The position numbers and the translations under genes are program-made. Of a DNA stretch of 64,000 nucleotides, positions 18,828 to 26,748 are shown piece after piece (position 1 is the stretch's first letter; every line of letters starts with the position of its first letter). The stretch is from NCBI RefSeq assembly GCF_008711175.1, contig NZ_VWNF01000011.1, forward strand, positions 372,001 to 436,000, in the 5' to 3' direction. The notes under the pieces are model-generated. The model worked only from the letters and a program-made list of their open reading frames with translations, was not told the DNA's origin and made no database searches. This stretch comes from Nesterenkonia ebinurensis (lineage in GTDB: Bacteria > Actinomycetota > Actinomycetes > Actinomycetales > Micrococcaceae).

Positions 18828-19196
18828 CTACTTCTTCTTGCCTGCGACGGTCTTCTTGGGGCCCTTGCGGGTACGCGCATTGGTCTTGGTGCGCTGACCG
18901 CGGACAGGCAGACCGCGGCGGTGGCGCAGGCCCTTGTAGGAGCCGATCTCGACCTTGCGGCGGATATCGGAGGACACTTCGCGGCGGAGGTCGCCCTCCA
19001 CGGTGAAGTTGCCTTCGATGTAGTCGCGCAGGGCTACCAGCTGTTCGTCAGTCAGGTCCTTCACGCGGGTGTTGGGGTCAACCCCAGTAGCAGACAGTGC
19101 CTGCTGGGAGCGGGTACGGCCCACTCCGTAAATGTAGGTAAGTGCGATCTCCGCGCGCTTCGCGTCGGGGATATCGACACCAGCCAGACGTGCCAT
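18828..19196 (-). CDS. rpsM: 30S ribosomal protein S13
   Basis: 122-residue head protein contacting the P-site tRNA and the B1 intersubunit bridges. Signature [10 protein letters not shown], the helix-hairpin [12 protein letters not shown], and the basic tail [19 protein letters not shown]. Followed by rpsK. Confidence 0.98.
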   Translation of the reverse strand: MARLAGVDIPDAKRAEIALTYIYGVGRTRSQQALSATGVDPNTRVKDLTDEQLVALRDYIEGNFTVEGDLRREVSSDIRRKVEIGSYKGLRHRRGLPVRGQRTKTNARTRKGPKKTVAGKKK

Positions 19197-19379
19197 GCGG
19201 CAGTCCTCCTTGTGTTCTTCCGAAGGTCTTCAGCAGTGCGTTCCCGTGCATCGGAGGTGATGCCTTATGGGTCTCCGGCCTTCGGGAACCGGAGGTGTGC
19301 TCGCCAGCTCGCGCGAGCTGCACTGCCATCTGTATTGAGCTGTACTGCTAGGGCACGTCACCGCCGGTGGGCGGCGTCG
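19197..19379 (-). other. rpmJ-rpsM spacer with hairpins
   Basis: A 183-nt gap with no gene. It contains a perfect 16-bp palindrome CAGCTCGCGCGAGCTG (19305-19320) and a 6-bp stem CTCCGG/CCGGAG just to its left. These may act as processing or attenuation structures within the operon. Confidence 0.35.
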
Positions 19380-19493
19380 TCATCCCTGACGCTGTTTGTG
19401 GCGCGGATTCTTGCAGATCACTCGGACAACACCACCGCGGCGGATGGTCTTGCAGTCCGAGCAGATCGGCTTGACGCTCGGCTGAACCTTCAT
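19380..19493 (-). CDS. rpmJ: 50S ribosomal protein L36
   Basis: 37 residues starting [15 protein letters not shown]. The zinc ligands are Cys11, Cys14, Cys27 and His32 ([14 protein letters not shown]), so this is the zinc-binding (C+) form. It lies between infA and rpsM, the standard order. The frame extends further upstream, but the L36 start and its position 20 nt after infA fix the short form. Confidence 0.95.
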   Translation of the reverse strand: MKVQPSVKPICSDCKTIRRGGVVRVICKNPRHKQRQG

Positions 19494-19513
19494 TGCGGTT
19501 CTCCTACTCTTGC

Positions 19514-19735
19514 TTATTTGTAGCGGTAGACGATGCGACCGCGGTTGAGATCGTAGGGGCTCATCTCCACCACCACCCGGTCCTCGGGGAGGATCCGGAT
19601 GTAGTGCTGACGCATCTTGCCCGAGATGGTGGCCAGGACAACGTGGTCGTTCTCCAGCTTGACACGGAACATTGCGTTGGGCAGGGATTCGACTACCTGG
19701 CCCTCGACTTCGATGACGCCTTCTTTTTTCCCCAT
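19514..19735 (-). CDS. infA: Translation initiation factor IF-1
   Basis: 73-residue OB-fold protein that occupies the ribosomal A site during initiation. Sequence features: [21 protein letters not shown] [28 protein letters not shown] and the C-terminal [11 protein letters not shown]. The ATG at 19735 is preferred to the upstream extension because IF-1 begins here and GGAGAG precedes it. First gene of the block leading to truA. Confidence 0.97.
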   Translation of the reverse strand: MGKKEGVIEVEGQVVESLPNAMFRVKLENDHVVLATISGKMRQHYIRILPEDRVVVEMSPYDLNRGRIVYRYK

Positions 19736-19972
19736 ACTCTCCACACACCGATCACGACCCGCTGGCTCCTCACGGCTGCGCACAGCGGACCGCGCATCAG
19801 TTCATGAGGGGACAGAAGATCTGGGTTTGTTGCTTCAGAGCCTCTGCGGATGCTTATAGTGTGAGAACGACGCCGCGGCGGGCACCTTCCTCTGGGCACA
19901 GCAGGACCGCAGAGACAACCAACGGTCTACTTTACCTGAATCCGCCCACCTGCGCCAATCCTGCTGCGGCTC

Positions 19973-19986
19973 TACACTTGGACGGT
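19973..19986 (+). promoter_or_regulatory. Leaderless-type -10 box of the S4-domain gene
   Basis: TACACT at 19973-19978, 8 nt before the ATG at 19987. No Shine-Dalgarno sequence is seen. Confidence 0.5.
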
Positions 19987-20373
19987 ATGAGTGATGGGCC
20001 TGTTGCCCCGGTGCGGGTGGATGCGTGGCTGTGGGCGGTGCGAATGTTCAAGACTCGCTCCGCAGCCACCGAGGCCTGCCGCGCCGGGAAGGTGAAGATT
20101 GACGGAGATCCGGTCAAGCCTGCACTGAAGATCAGTCCTGGCGTGCGGCTACACGTAAGCCGTCCGGGGTTCGTGGTGATCCTCGAAGTGGTGCACACCC
20201 ACGCCAAGCGGGTGGGTGCCCCAGTGGCCCGGCTGGCCTATCAGGACCATTCCCCCGAGCAGCTCAAACCCCGTGAAGTCGGCCTGCCCATCCGCGAACG
20301 CGGCACCGGGCGGCCCACCAAGCGCGAGCGCCGCCAGCTGGAGCTCCTGCGCGGCTACACCAAGGACCACTGA
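19987..20373 (+). CDS. S4-domain RNA-binding protein (Hsp15/HslR-like)
   Basis: 128 residues. The S4 fold spans about residues 9-70: VRVDAWLWAVRMFKTRS, then ACRAGKVKIDGDPVKP. A basic C-terminal tail follows (GRPTKRERRQLELL). Proteins of this architecture bind ribosomal RNA; E. coli Hsp15 rescues stalled 50S subunits carrying peptidyl-tRNA. Role here is by homology only. The gene is divergent from infA. The start is fixed by the TACACT box and the family N-terminus. Confidence 0.85.
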   Translation: MSDGPVAPVRVDAWLWAVRMFKTRSAATEACRAGKVKIDGDPVKPALKISPGVRLHVSRPGFVVILEVVHTHAKRVGAPVARLAYQDHSPEQLKPREVGLPIRERGTGRPTKRERRQLELLRGYTKDH

Positions 20374-20399
20374 ACTGTCCCGGGGATAGGGTTGGGGAC

Positions 20400-22448
20400 A
20401 TGGTGACGACACTGCCTTATGGATCATGGCCCTCGCCGATCAGCGCTGAGCAGCTGGCGGTCGGCGGCAACCGGCTCGGCAGCCCGCAATGGGTGGGTGA
20501 TCAGCTCTGGTGGACGGAGGCCCTCGCTGCAGAGGGCGGGCGCCAAACCATTGTGCGCACCGCTGAGGCAGTCACTGAGGATACCGAGAGCCCTGAAACT
20601 ATCACCCTGCTTCCGGCCCCCTTCAATGCCCGCTCCCGGGTCCATGAGTACGGCGGAGCCTCCTGGACGGCAATAAACGACAACGTCGGGTTGCCTCTCA
20701 TTCTGTTCGTCAACTTCGCCGACCAGCGCATCTACCGTTTCCGCCAGGACGAGGGCCCGACCCCGATCAGCCCGGCGGGCCCAGAGGTTGCCTCCGCCCA
20801 CGGACCCGCACTGCGCTGGGCCCAGCCCACCCCGGTCACCCTGGCCGATGGGATAAAAGAGGTGTGGTGGATCTGCGAACAGCACTACGACCGGAAGGGC
20901 GAGGACGGAGCACCCCACATTGAGCGTTTCATCGGCGCCGTTCCTTTGGACGGCAGTGCGGCTGAGGACCTCAGCATAGTGCGCCGGATCACCCCGTCCG
21001 CCCGGTTCGTGGCCGACCCGCAGGTCTCCCCTGACGGCAAGCATGTGGCCTGGATCAGCTGGGAGCACCCGCAGATGCCCTGGGACGGTACGCAGCTGCA
21101 TCTCGGGGAGTTGGCAGATACTTCGGCGGGCAACGGCGTCGTTGTCAATCACACGGTGGTGGACGGGGATACCGGCACCTCGGTGCTGAACCCGCGGTGG
21201 TCCGGCACCGAGCTGATCTACCTCTCAGACCGATCTGGTTGGTGGAATCCGTGGCGGCTGCAGATCGGCGGACAGCCCGAGCAAATCCTGGCCGACGAGC
21301 AGGAGTACGCCGGTCCGTACTGGCAGCTGGGCATGAGCTGGCTGGAGCCCTTCCGGGACGGCCGGACGCTGAGCATCCATGGCCGCGCCACCGACAAGCT
21401 GGGCGTGCTGGATCCGGCATCCGGGGAGGTGACCGACCTGGGTCTGCCGCATACCGCGATCGCCTCTGCCGCGGTCAGCGAGGGCGGCCTGCTGGCGGTC
21501 TACGGAGTGCGCGCCGATGAGTTCGCTGCAATCTCGGTGGCACCGCTGCACGCCAACAGGCTGGGGCAGCTGCGCACCATTCGCTCATCCCGCGACAACG
21601 CCCCCGATCCCGGGCTGCTGCCCACCCCAGAGCCGATCACCATCACCGACATCTCCGGCCAAGAGGTGCATGCGGTGCTCTACCGGCCGTATCAGGAAGG
21701 TTTTGCCGCTCCAGCCGGTGAGCTGCCGCCGTTCATCGCCCAGGTGCACGGCGGACCCACCGCCAAAGCAGCGGTGGGGCTCTCGCTCGCTGTGGCCTAC
21801 TACACCAGCCGCGGGATCGGGGTAGTGGATATCAACTATGGCGGCTCCACCGGATTCGGGCGCGCCTACCGGGACCGGCTCAAAGGCACCTGGGGCGTGG
21901 TGGACGTGGCCGATACCGTGGCAGTGATGGAGCATCTGGTGGGGGCTGGCATTGCCGATGGTAAGCGTTTGGGCATTGAGGGCGGCTCGGCTGGCGGATG
22001 GACCACCCTGGCCTGCCTGACCCGTACCGATACGTTCAGTGCCGGAGCCTCCAGCTTCGGCGTGGCCGATGCCGTGGCCCTGGCCCAGGACACCCATGAC
22101 TTCGAGTCCCGCTACCTGGACCAGCTGATCGGACGCTACCCGGAGGATGAGCACATCTATCGCGAACGGGCACCGCTGAACCACGTGGATTCGCTGGACT
22201 GCCCGGTGTTGTTGCTCCAGGGCGATGAGGATCCGATTGTCCCGCCCAACCAGGCAGAAATGTTTCGCGACGCCCTGGCGGCCAAGGGCATCCCGCATGC
22301 TTATCTGCTGTTCGCCGGGGAGCAGCACGGCTTCCGCAAAGCAGAGAACATCATTGCGGCCCATGAGGCATCGCTGAGCTTCTACGGGCAGATCTTCGGC
22401 TTCGAAACTCCCGGTATCCCCACACTGGAGCTCAGCAGCTCGGAGTAG
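20400..22448 (+). CDS. S9 family serine peptidase (prolyl oligopeptidase type)
   Basis: 682 residues. A beta-propeller covers roughly residues 20-400, followed by the alpha/beta-hydrolase domain. The nucleophile Ser near residue 530 is in IEGGSAGGW; the acid is in LQGDEDPIVPP and the His near residue 643 in GEQHGFRK. HGGPT supplies the oxyanion hole. It acts on short peptides, probably in the cytoplasm since there is no signal peptide. TAGGGT lies 7 nt before the ATG, so it probably has its own leaderless promoter. The Rieske gene follows after 10 nt. Confidence 0.93.
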   Translation: MVTTLPYGSWPSPISAEQLAVGGNRLGSPQWVGDQLWWTEALAAEGGRQTIVRTAEAVTEDTESPETITLLPAPFNARSRVHEYGGASWTAINDNVGLPLILFVNFADQRIYRFRQDEGPTPISPAGPEVASAHGPALRWAQPTPVTLADGIKEVWWICEQHYDRKGEDGAPHIERFIGAVPLDGSAAEDLSIVRRITPSARFVADPQVSPDGKHVAWISWEHPQMPWDGTQLHLGELADTSAGNGVVVNHTVVDGDTGTSVLNPRWSGTELIYLSDRSGWWNPWRLQIGGQPEQILADEQEYAGPYWQLGMSWLEPFRDGRTLSIHGRATDKLGVLDPASGEVTDLGLPHTAIASAAVSEGGLLAVYGVRADEFAAISVAPLHANRLGQLRTIRSSRDNAPDPGLLPTPEPITITDISGQEVHAVLYRPYQEGFAAPAGELPPFIAQVHGGPTAKAAVGLSLAVAYYTSRGIGVVDINYGGSTGFGRAYRDRLKGTWGVVDVADTVAVMEHLVGAGIADGKRLGIEGGSAGGWTTLACLTRTDTFSAGASSFGVADAVALAQDTHDFESRYLDQLIGRYPEDEHIYRERAPLNHVDSLDCPVLLLQGDEDPIVPPNQAEMFRDALAAKGIPHAYLLFAGEQHGFRKAENIIAAHEASLSFYGQIFGFETPGIPTLELSSSE

Positions 22449-22458
22449 GGTTGAACTC

Positions 22459-22809
22459 ATGACTCGGACAGTGAATCTCGGACCAGCCGATCAGCTCTCA
22501 GAGGGTGAGGTCATGCAAGTCAGTGCCGAGACCTCAGGACACAGCGGAGACATTGCTGTGGTCCATGCCGAGGACGGCGGGTTCTTTGCCCTGGACGATG
22601 AGTGCTCCCATGAGTCGGTCTCACTCTCCGACGGGTACGTGGAGGAGGAGACCCTGGAGTGCCCTATGCATGCTTCCGCCTTCTGCCTGCGCACCGGCGT
22701 GCCGGAGACCCCGCCGGCCATGGTCCCGGTAAAGACGCACCTGGTCACCGTGGAGGAGGGGAACCTCATCCTGCACCCCGGAACCCCGCATCCTGAGGCT
22801 GCTGCGTAG
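22459..22809 (+). CDS. Rieske [2Fe-2S] ferredoxin-like protein
   Basis: 116-residue soluble Rieske protein resembling the small ferredoxin components of ring-hydroxylating oxygenases and nitrite reductase NirD. Both cluster-binding boxes are present: CSHESVSL and CPMHASAFCLRTG. No oxygenase partner is adjacent, so it is probably a general electron carrier. TAGGGT overlaps the stop codon of the S9 peptidase gene and lies 7 nt before this ATG, which suggests separate leaderless transcription. Confidence 0.88.
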   Translation: MTRTVNLGPADQLSEGEVMQVSAETSGHSGDIAVVHAEDGGFFALDDECSHESVSLSDGYVEEETLECPMHASAFCLRTGVPETPPAMVPVKTHLVTVEEGNLILHPGTPHPEAAA

Positions 22810-22921
22810 CTCTGCAGAAGACTCGCGAAAACTCACAGGAAACTTTCAGCGACTTTGGGGTGTTTCATCAAGGAGGACCCCTATATTAGTAACTACCTCA
22901 TCAAGGTGCGAGTGATTCATA

Positions 22922-22974
22922 GGCCCCGGGCCCGACATATTTAGCGTCCCCCTCACGCAGTCGGACCCGGGGTC
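22922..22974. terminator. Bidirectional hairpin between Rieske gene and mrp operon
   Basis: A 14-bp GC-rich stem with two mismatches (22922-22935 with 22961-22974) and a 25-nt loop separates the convergent Rieske gene and mrpG. No U tract. Confidence 0.55.
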
Positions 22975-22980
22975 TTCTCG

Positions 22981-23364
22981 TTAATCCTTAACTTCGCGCC
23001 GGACGCCGCGCTGGCGGCTCAGCCGATCCACCGCAGAGGCCAGCTCATCATCGGTGAGCAGATCTGCCCGCATATGTTTGGTGCGGTAACCGGCCCGGCC
23101 CACTACGTGGGCGCTGACCGGCGCGGTGAGGATCATCAGTCCCCAGGCCAGGACCGCAATCGCCACCCAGGCCCAGGACCGCCACATAATCGCCGCGGCC
23201 AGGACCAGCATCAGCAGTCCCAGCACCTGAGGCTTAGTTGCCGCATGCATCCGCGAGTGCAGATCCGGGAACCGGAACAGTCCGATCCCGGCAGCCAGCG
23301 ACATCAGCCCGCCGACCACCATGAAGACTGCCGCGGTACCGTCCAGAAACGCATCGAAAGTCAT
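22981..23364 (-). CDS. mrpG: Mrp Na+/H+ antiporter subunit G
   Basis: 127 residues with three predicted membrane helices. The family signature GLFRFPDLHSRMHAATKPQ follows the first helix. Last gene of mrpA(B)CDEFG; the ATG overlaps the mrpF stop by 4 nt. All subunits of the Mrp complex are needed for sodium-proton exchange, which supports salt and alkali tolerance. Confidence 0.94.
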   Translation of the reverse strand: MTFDAFLDGTAAVFMVVGGLMSLAAGIGLFRFPDLHSRMHAATKPQVLGLLMLVLAAAIMWRSWAWVAIAVLAWGLMILTAPVSAHVVGRAGYRTKHMRADLLTDDELASAVDRLSRQRGVRREVKD

Positions 23365-23852
23365 GGCTTCTCCCTTCGGCTGGAAGCCGGGTCGGCGGCA
23401 TCGTCGTTCTCGTCCTTGCGTTTGGGCACGAACCCGGATCTGGCCAGTGCAGCGAACCAGGAGGTCGATTCGTCCTCCTGTGCACCGTCGGCTGCAGTGC
23501 CCGCCGGAATCTCAGGCTCCGGGGTCGGATCCCCGTTGAGCGCGGCGGCCTGGGCCTCAGCCTGCCTGACCGTATCCTCCGAATCCGGGGTGCGCACCAC
23601 CACGTAGCGGGCGATCGCCACTGCGCCGAGGAAGCCGATCACCGCAGTGACCACCACGAAGAGGATGAAGTCGGTGTGCCGGTAATAGGCCATATCCACC
23701 AGCATCACCGAACCTACGATGATCAGGATGACATCCACGCTAATCACCCGATCCAGCACCGAAGGCCCCTTGTAGACCCGGTAGACCGCACACAGTGCAC
23801 CAAGTGCCAGCAGAAACTGGGAGATCCAGTAGGCCCAGTCGAGCATGCTCAT
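23361..23852 (-). CDS. mrpF: Mrp Na+/H+ antiporter subunit F
   Basis: 163 residues. The three-helix MrpF core takes up residues 1-90, with YRVYKGPSVLDRVISVD between helices 1 and 2. A 70-residue hydrophilic C-terminal extension rich in Glu, Asp and Ala is unusual for the family, where about 90 residues is normal. Overlaps mrpE by 4 nt and mrpG by 4 nt. Confidence 0.93.
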   Translation of the reverse strand: MSMLDWAYWISQFLLALGALCAVYRVYKGPSVLDRVISVDVILIIVGSVMLVDMAYYRHTDFILFVVVTAVIGFLGAVAIARYVVVRTPDSEDTVRQAEAQAAALNGDPTPEPEIPAGTAADGAQEDESTSWFAALARSGFVPKRKDENDDAADPASSRREKP

Positions 23853-24442
23853 TTAGGCATCACCTCCCGCTCTGTCTTGGAGAGTCCGGCCACCCGACCC
23901 AAGCGGGCCTCCGCTTTGACCACCGCCAGGTCTGAGCGGTTGCCCAGGGTGCGGATCAGCAGCGCCTCGGTGCGCAGTGCGTCCTGCCGGATCCGCTCAG
24001 CCTGCTCATCATCTGTCACGTTGAGCGCATGCAGGTAGAGGGTGGCTGTGGTGCGGTCCACATCCAGCACCAGGGACCCGGGCACCAGGGCCAGGGCGTG
24101 ACCGGTCAGAGTGACCAGCAGATCGTCGTGGCTGCGCAGCTGGATGGAGATGATGGAGTTGCGCACCTTGGGCCCCTTGGCCACAGTCAGCCAAGAGACC
24201 TGGAAACTGGCCATTACCATCTTGCCCAGAAAACGCAGCAGAAACACCAGTCCCCAGAACGGGTTCAGCCGACCAGTGCCGCGCAGCGGGGGCAGGTAGA
24301 ACACCCGCACTACGATGGTGCCGTAGACCAGACCTAGGATGAAGGTGCCCAGGTCGAAGCTCTGCCAGACTGCCATCCAGAACACGCCTAGGAACAGGAT
24401 CAGCGGCAGTTCGAGCTTCAGCGGGGTGCGTGGGCGTCGCAT
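23849..24442 (-). CDS. mrpE: Mrp Na+/H+ antiporter subunit E
   Basis: 197 residues. Two N-terminal helices, then the MnhE soluble domain with SWLTVAKGPKVRNSII, ALVPGSLVLDVD and YLHALNVTD. It starts on the last base of the mrpD stop (TGATG overlap). The C-terminal 40 residues extend beyond the usual end. Confidence 0.94.
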   Translation of the reverse strand: MRRPRTPLKLELPLILFLGVFWMAVWQSFDLGTFILGLVYGTIVVRVFYLPPLRGTGRLNPFWGLVFLLRFLGKMVMASFQVSWLTVAKGPKVRNSIISIQLRSHDDLLVTLTGHALALVPGSLVLDVDRTTATLYLHALNVTDDEQAERIRQDALRTEALLIRTLGNRSDLAVVKAEARLGRVAGLSKTEREVMPK

Positions 24443-26193
24443 CAGTCCTGCCCTCCCTGATCGACAGCGGCGTCGTACTCGTCCACAGAGGTGGAACCCT
24501 TCACGTCGGTCTCCATATCCGGCTGCAAGGAGGTGCGCACCGGGGCGAACTCATCAGCCCCGTCATCACCGGTGTCCAGGTCGATGATGTGGCCTTGGGT
24601 GAATTCCAGGAGATCCTCCCGGACACTGTCTACCCGCTCCTCGCCGAGCACCGCCTCCAGGTAGGGGGTGCGCTCATACATGTCCTGGGCGGCGGCCCGA
24701 GAGAAGTTCATCAGCGGCCCGGCCAGCACGGTGAAGGCCAGGCTCAGCGCCACCAGGGCTGCGGTGGGTGCCACCATAGTAGCCGGCAGCAGCCGCTTAT
24801 TGGCCGCCCGGGCATGCGCCAGGGACTTCTGGACCAGGATCCGCTCCGGGTTCTCCACATCCTCTGCCTTGCGCCAGAACCCACGTGCCCAGATGCGCGC
24901 CACGGCCAGCAGGGTCAGCAAAGAGGTCGCCACCGAAGCAACCACGAGGGTCCAGGTGATCCAGGTGTTCTCCGCAATGCCGCCCTGCATCATGCCCAGC
25001 TTGCCCACGAATCCGCTGAACGGCGGAATTCCGGCCAGGTTCATCGCCGGGATGAAGAACAGCACCGCCAACACTGGGGAGATCCGGGCCAGTCCGCCCA
25101 GCCGGTCCACATTGGAGGAACCTGCCCGGCGCTCGATGAGCCCGGTGACCAGGAACAGGGTGGTCTGGATGGTGATGTGGTGGGCCACGTAGTAGATGGT
25201 GGCGGCCATGCCGATAATGGAGCTCAGCGCCAGACCGAATACCAGGTACCCGATGTGGCTGATCAGGGTGAAGGAAAGCATACGTTTGATGTCCGCCTGA
25301 GCCAAGGCACCCAGGATGCCCACTATCATGGTCAGCGCTGCCACGATCATCAGTGCGGTGTTGATCCGTTCCCCGGGGAACAGCAGGGTCTCGGTGCGGA
25401 TCATCGCGTAGATGCCCACCTTGGTCAGCAGTCCGGCGAAGACCGCGGTGACCGGGGCGGGGGCGGTGGGGTAGGAGTCCGGCAGCCAGAACGCCAGCGG
25501 GAACACGGCGGCCTTGATGCCGAAGGCCACCAGCAGCATCACATGCAGCATCAGCTGAACCCCGTGGTCGAGTTCGCCCACCTTCAGCGCGATATCAGCC
25601 AGATTCACCGTGCCGGTGGCCGCGTATACCAGCCCGATGGTGATCAGGAACAGCATCGAGGACAGGATCGAGACCACCACATAGGTCACCCCAGCACGGA
25701 TGCGGACCTCTCCCCCGCCCAAGGTGAGCAGCACGTACGACGCCGTGAGGAAGATTTCGAAGCCCACATACAGGTTGAAGAGGTCCCCGGCTAAGAATGC
25801 ATTGGAAACTCCGGCCACCAGAATCAGGTAAGTGGGGTAGAAGATAGAGACCGGGCCGGCGTCGTTCTTCTCCTCGGCCGCGCCCTGGCCCACCGCGTAG
25901 AGCAGCACTGCCAGGGTGATGATTGAGGAGACCACCAGCATCAGAGCTGAGAACCGGTCGATAACCATGGAGATGCCGAAGGGAGCAGGCCAGCCGGCCA
26001 GGTTCACCGCATGGGCGCCGCTGTGCCAGATCTCGGCCAGCAGCACGATCTCCAGGATCACGGTGATGATCAGGGTGCCGATGGTGATGGCCTTCTGAGT
26101 GGCCTGGTTGCGGTAGAAAGCGAAGGCGAAGGCCGCGCCGAAGAAAGGCAGCAGTACGGCCAGCGGCACGAACTCGATGAGATTGGGCTCCAT
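24442..26193 (-). CDS. mrpD: Mrp Na+/H+ antiporter subunit D
   Basis: 583 residues, a NuoM/N-like proton channel subunit with about 14 helices. Conserved segments include the helix-5 Glu region, the KAAVFPLAFWLPDSYPTAP lysine helix, and LAQADIKRMLSFTLISHIGY. An acidic hydrophilic tail of about 60 residues ends the protein. TGATG overlaps join it to mrpC upstream and mrpE downstream. Confidence 0.96.
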   Translation of the reverse strand: MEPNLIEFVPLAVLLPFFGAAFAFAFYRNQATQKAITIGTLIITVILEIVLLAEIWHSGAHAVNLAGWPAPFGISMVIDRFSALMLVVSSIITLAVLLYAVGQGAAEEKNDAGPVSIFYPTYLILVAGVSNAFLAGDLFNLYVGFEIFLTASYVLLTLGGGEVRIRAGVTYVVVSILSSMLFLITIGLVYAATGTVNLADIALKVGELDHGVQLMLHVMLLVAFGIKAAVFPLAFWLPDSYPTAPAPVTAVFAGLLTKVGIYAMIRTETLLFPGERINTALMIVAALTMIVGILGALAQADIKRMLSFTLISHIGYLVFGLALSSIIGMAATIYYVAHHITIQTTLFLVTGLIERRAGSSNVDRLGGLARISPVLAVLFFIPAMNLAGIPPFSGFVGKLGMMQGGIAENTWITWTLVVASVATSLLTLLAVARIWARGFWRKAEDVENPERILVQKSLAHARAANKRLLPATMVAPTAALVALSLAFTVLAGPLMNFSRAAAQDMYERTPYLEAVLGEERVDSVREDLLEFTQGHIIDLDTGDDGADEFAPVRTSLQPDMETDVKGSTSVDEYDAAVDQGGQD

Positions 26194-26720
26194 CAGCTCT
26201 CACCAGCCTTCCGCTGCTCTGCCTCGCTGCTCTCAGCGCCGGCCTCAGCGTTGCGCTCTGCCGGATCCACCGCGCGGATGGAGCCGGTGGCGGGATCCAT
26301 GGTGTCGATGAACTCACTGGTCTCGGTGCCGACCTCAGCGTCCTCCTCCGGGTCGTAGGCGCCCACTGCTGCGGCCACCCTGCGGTCCTCCTCGTCGTCG
26401 GTGACCTCATCCTGGCGGGCCAGTACCCAGGACCGGTAGATCAGCGCAAGCATGAACGCCACCAGGGCGAAGGCGATCACAATCGCGGTCAGCAGCAGAG
26501 CCTGAGGCAACGGGTCGAAGTACTCATCTGCCGCCACCCCGTCGCGGACCAGCGGGGAGAGGCCAGCCCGGCCTGCGGTCTGCAGGATGAGCAGGTTCAC
26601 GCCGTTGGAGATCAGGATGATGCCCAGCAGCACCCGGGTCAGCGAGCGCTCCAGCATCAGGTAGATGCCCACGGCGAACATCACGCCCATCACCAGCAGC
26701 AGGGTGAGATTGATGGTCAT
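26193..26720 (-). CDS. mrpC: Mrp Na+/H+ antiporter subunit C
   Basis: 175 residues. A NuoK-like three-helix core has GIYLMLERSLTRVLLGIILISNGVN cut by the usual helix break, then ALLLTAIVIAFALVAF. A 65-residue acidic tail follows. The start at 26720 (MTINLTL) is the family start; the frame upstream is open but lies in the mrpA end. Gap to mrpA 28 nt. Confidence 0.94.
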   Translation of the reverse strand: MTINLTLLLVMGVMFAVGIYLMLERSLTRVLLGIILISNGVNLLILQTAGRAGLSPLVRDGVAADEYFDPLPQALLLTAIVIAFALVAFMLALIYRSWVLARQDEVTDDEEDRRVAAAVGAYDPEEDAEVGTETSEFIDTMDPATGSIRAVDPAERNAEAGAESSEAEQRKAGES

Positions 26721-26748
26721 GCGACCACCTTCCAGGTGGGGGCCGATG

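Noticed and set aside
19844-19870. TATAAG box as promoter for infA on the minus strand
   Set aside because: No acceptable -35 element at the right distance and the same bases can be read as a plus-strand TATAGT; not assignable.
22907-22945. Twelve-codon GTG frame (VRVIHRPRARHI) after the Rieske gene
   Set aside because: It overlaps the terminator hairpin and has only a weak ribosome binding site. No evidence that it is translated.
24430-25794. 454-codon plus-strand open frame
   Set aside because: Antisense to mrpD and mrpE; same His/Gly/Gln-rich shadow composition.
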